Positions 61,568 through 64,000 of a DNA stretch of 64,000 bases are shown here, piece after piece. Both the position numbers and the translations under genes were made by a program. The notes below the pieces were generated by a model. That model ran no database searches, was not told the DNA's origin, and saw only the letters and a list, made by a program, of their open reading frames with translations. Numbering within the stretch: the stretch's first letter is position 1; each line of letters begins with the position of its first letter. Source of the stretch: Akkermansiaceae bacterium (lineage in GTDB: Bacteria > Verrucomicrobiota > Verrucomicrobiia > Verrucomicrobiales > Akkermansiaceae); the NCBI GenBank assembly GCA_019634595.1, contig JAHCBC010000001.1, forward strand, positions 992,001 to 1,056,000. The letters are read 5' to 3'.

Positions 61568-61793
61568 GGAAAATGAGTTGGTGGTCTGAAGTTGATGGTT
61601 GTTGGAAGGGAAAGAGTGCCGGGTGAGGGAAAGAAGTGCCGAGTGATCGGTGATCAGTGATCAGTGGAAGAGTTCTGGTGCGGCGCGTTTCGTTGGTATG
61701 GATCTTCGCTTCATCGTCCCGGCACTTCTTCGTTTCATCGTCCCGGCACTGATCACTGATCACGGATCACTCGGCACTCCCCCGCAGGGGGCC
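61568..61793. repeat. Repeats between gp12- and gp11-like genes
   Basis: About 225 bp of the gatcagtgatcagtgg / gatcactgatcacggatcac family (61645-61670 and 61745-61780). No gene seen. Same family as at 19155-19360 and 21316-21445. Confidence 0.7.
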
Positions 61794-62435
61794 TCACGGC
61801 ACATACGGCGGCCGTCCGTCCGCGCGGAACCTCGCCCCCACCAGCGCGGACATGCTCGCCAGGTGGCGCGGGCCGAAGTTCTCACCCGAAAGCGTCTCCC
61901 GCGCGTCCGCCGTCTGCGCCGCGGGCAACGCCAGGGACTCCAGCTTCTGCAGGCAGCCGTCCGCCAGCGCCGGGTTCTGCGTCACATCCCCGCAGATGCG
62001 GGCCGCCAGCTTGTACACCACCGCGTCCGTGAACAGCGGGATCCACTGCCCGACCGGGCGCGCGTTGCTCACATAGACGATCCTCAGGCCGGACCCCGCT
62101 CCGCGCGTCAGCAGGTGGCGGCCCTCGATGGCATAGTCGCGCAGAGGATTCTGCGTGTCCCCGGTGGTGATGCGGATCAACCGCACGCAGTCCGTCGGCA
62201 GTTGCCATGTCTCCGCCCACTCCGCGTCACCCGGCGCGGCCAGCTTTGCCAGCGTCCCCCGTGTCGTGGCGAAGTTCCACTGGTGCCGCTCCAGCAACGT
62301 GTCCACCACATGGTCCAGGTGCAGGCGGCACGCGTGCGCCTCCACCGTCGTGTCGGAGTCATAGGAAGAAATCCGGCGCGCGCCCAGTTCGGCCAGCGCC
62401 AGGTTGCACACATCGGTTTTTGAGGTCAATGGCAT
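61794..62435 (-). CDS. Tail tubular protein A-like (T7 gp11-like)
   Basis: 213 residues from MPLTSKTDVCNLALAELGARRISSYDSDTTVEAHACRLHLDHVVDTLLERHQWNFAT. This N-terminal pattern (cNxALxxLGxxxI ... A..C......V.d.lL....WnFA) is characteristic of phage tail tubular protein A and gp11-like proteins. The C-terminal half resembles a gatekeeper or adaptor. The start ATG is used because the upstream frame is repeat-derived. Confidence 0.85.
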   Translation of the reverse strand: MPLTSKTDVCNLALAELGARRISSYDSDTTVEAHACRLHLDHVVDTLLERHQWNFATTRGTLAKLAAPGDAEWAETWQLPTDCVRLIRITTGDTQNPLRDYAIEGRHLLTRGAGSGLRIVYVSNARPVGQWIPLFTDAVVYKLAARICGDVTQNPALADGCLQKLESLALPAAQTADARETLSGENFGPRHLASMSALVGARFRADGRPPYVP

Positions 62436-62599
62436 GGGAAATAAGGGGGGGAGATTGGGGATTGGAGATAGGAGATTGGGGGAGGCGCACGCCGTTGCGC
62501 CCACTTCACATCCGTGTCCGCAGGCACGCCGTGCCGTGCGCCGGAAAAGGAAAGGCGGCGGGCATCCCTCTCTCGAAAGACACCCGCCGCCATGTCACG

Positions 62600-63088
62600 T
62601 CAGCCCTGCACCCGGTAGGCGATGCCGAACCTCAGCTTCTCGTTTTCCGGGATGGCCAAGGAGATATTGGACAGGGTCGCCTTCACACGGGTCGTCTCCG
62701 TATACCTCGACAGGCTCCCCTGCATCTCGTAGCCGAAGCTCGCCGTGCTCGGGGAGTCATAGCCGAAGCCGTGTGGCCCTTCGGGGATGCCTGAGGAATC
62801 GGTGCCCACCTGGCCGAAGCGGCCCCCGGCGTGCTTGTCCCCCAACAAGATCCGGAGATGCCGCCCGCCGAACGACTTCGACACGTAGGACAGCTCCGGC
62901 ACGACCGTCGCCCCCGCGGGGATGTCCGCCAGATCGAGCACGTCGCCGTTCGTCGCCCGGGGATTGCCGAACACGTAGTCCGCCGTCGCATACAGCACCG
63001 GTGCGCCCGTCTTTTCCCCGCTCAGGCTCTTGCTGGAAACGTCCAGCGAATCCTTCGCCGTGATGATGTCTGATTTGTAGGTTGCCAT
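62600..63088 (-). CDS. Small phage structural protein
   Basis: 162 residues from MATYKSDIITAKDSLDVSSKSLSGEKTGAPVLYATADYVFG. Beta-rich; position between the capsid-like and gp11-like genes. No family recognised. Might be a minor head or decoration protein. Confidence 0.6.
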   Translation of the reverse strand: MATYKSDIITAKDSLDVSSKSLSGEKTGAPVLYATADYVFGNPRATNGDVLDLADIPAGATVVPELSYVSKSFGGRHLRILLGDKHAGGRFGQVGTDSSGIPEGPHGFGYDSPSTASFGYEMQGSLSRYTETTRVKATLSNISLAIPENEKLRFGIAYRVQG

Positions 63089-63140
63089 GGTAAGTTAGGA
63101 TAGTTGATGGTTGATAGCTGATGGTTGATGGATCTTGGAA

Positions 63141-64000
63141 TCAGTCCTCCACGGAGCATTCGATGATGACCACCTTCTTGTCCTCGGAGCGGCATGCCCC
63201 CAGTCCGTATTGGCTGAAGAACTGCGCCGCGTTCTTCAGGTCCGCGCGGCGGTCCACCGACGTCTGGATCTCCTTCCAGAAATCCAGGTGCACCGCGTCC
63301 GACGTCCAGATGCCGGAGTGCTGCACGGTCGTGCTCCCCGCCTTCATCGGCAGTTGGGTGGAGCGGATCCAGTTCACCCCCAGGAAGAAGGAAATGTTCC
63401 CGTCCTTGTCCAGGGTCGGCGGCATGTAGTCGCGGGAGAACAGACGGTTCGCCGCGGCGGAGGAAGTCGTCCCGTTCGCCAGGAACAGCAGGCGTTCCTC
63501 CATCTCCGGAGTCATCGCCCCCCACAGTTGGACGCCGCGGGCGCGGGCATCGTCACCGTAGGATTCGTTCTTCGTCAGGATGCGCTTCGCGTGGATGATC
63601 TTGTCCACCGTCAGCCCCGTATCCGGGCCGCCGGTTGTCGCCGCGAAGTCAACCTCCACCCTGTTCTCCGCGGGGATCTCCGATGCGGTCGTGCCGTTCT
63701 TGCCGATGTGGTTCGTGCCGAACAGGCCGTCGATGAACACGCGGTCCACCCGGCGGTTGTAGGCGCCCAGGTGGGCCTCCAGATGCTTGCCGCCCGGCAG
63801 GATCGCCGGAGCCAGCATGATCTCGTCCCAGAACGGCTCGCCCGTCGCCAGGTCGAACGTCTGCGGCCTCACCCAGCGCTTCTGGGTGTCCAGCTCCTGC
63901 AGCAGCGTCTGCGCCAGCCGCTCTCCGGTGGTCTCGCTGTCATGGATGGGCAGCACCAGGTTGTGCGTCTTCGCCTCACCCGTGCAGCCGGTCTCCACCA
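63141..64000 (-). CDS. Phage capsid-like protein, partial at the window edge
   Basis: About 285 residues visible (the frame runs to the window end; the ATG at 63998 may be internal). Sequence features: LGAYNRRVDRVFIDGLFGTNHIGKNG and a beta-rich C-terminus with YMPPTLDKDGNISFFLGVNWIRSTQLPMK and DKKVVIIECSVED. This is the layout of podoviral major capsid proteins. It is followed by the small structural gene. The N-terminal part and any upstream genes (portal, scaffold) are outside the window. Confidence 0.7.
   Translation of the reverse strand, partial: VETGCTGEAKTHNLVLPIHDSETTGERLAQTLLQELDTQKRWVRPQTFDLATGEPFWDEIMLAPAILPGGKHLEAHLGAYNRRVDRVFIDGLFGTNHIGKNGTTASEIPAENRVEVDFAATTGGPDTGLTVDKIIHAKRILTKNESYGDDARARGVQLWGAMTPEMEERLLFLANGTTSSAAANRLFSRDYMPPTLDKDGNISFFLGVNWIRSTQLPMKAGSTTVQHSGIWTSDAVHLDFWKEIQTSVDRRADLKNAAQFFSQYGLGACRSEDKKVVIIECSVED

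Overview
The window is GC-rich DNA from what looks like a Verrucomicrobium (Luteolibacter/Akkermansiaceae type). The reasons are several PEP-CTERM proteins ending in a VPEP or IPEP motif, a membrane helix and an arginine cluster; a paired DUF1800/DUF1501 locus; a one-gene type II pseudopilin; lamin-tail and CotH-type secreted proteins; and many families of short palindromic intergenic repeats. This assignment rests on protein character only. No rRNA, tRNA or CRISPR array was seen.

Layout. 0-19 kb is ordinary chromosome: alanine racemase, a pseudopilin, a PEP-CTERM autotransporter-like protein, the DUF1800-DUF1501 pair, small membrane proteins, a 999-residue ELWxxDGT-repeat protein, an FAD-dependent oxidoreductase and SelO. 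19.4-29.5 kb is a plus-strand phage-like early/packaging block: a DnaA domain IV-like protein, a DEDD exonuclease, a DnaC-like ATPase, and small and large terminase. A HTH-PIN toxin-antitoxin cassette sits directly behind the large terminase. 29.5-31.3 kb is a REP-associated tyrosine transposase (RAYT) with its REP/BIME repeats. 31.3-44 kb returns to chromosomal-type genes: Gfo/Idh/MocA oxidoreductase, AraC regulator, PIG-L deacetylase, DUF4091 glycoside hydrolase-like protein, PEP-CTERM proteins, a CotH/lamin-tail protein and a zincin-like protein. 44-46 kb is a nucleotidyltransferase plus winged-helix module. 46-64 kb is a minus-strand podovirus-type virion block whose order matches T7: capsid-like, small structural protein, gp11-like, gp12-like, GNAT (gp13 position), gp14-like, gp15-like, gp16-like.

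The most striking feature is at 46.3-54.1 kb. The protein in the gp16 (ejected internal virion protein) position ends in a polymorphic-toxin C-terminus. Its stop codon overlaps the start of a SuFu-family immunity gene by ATGA. Downstream lie at least three partial copies of the carrier 3' region or carrier-less toxin domains: a restriction-endonuclease-like toxin with a DUF6572-like immunity gene, an unknown toxin with a small immunity gene, and a zeta-kinase toxin. This is the orphan-cassette layout known from Rhs and CDI toxins, here attached to a phage ejection protein.

A related pattern appears twice more. The HTH-PIN cassette and the nucleotidyltransferase/winged-helix cassette are each flanked by a second, diverged, in-frame copy of the 3' coding end of the neighbouring gene (terminase in one case, zincin-like gene in the other). 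Exchange of cassettes at gene 3' ends is therefore a recurring theme of this window.
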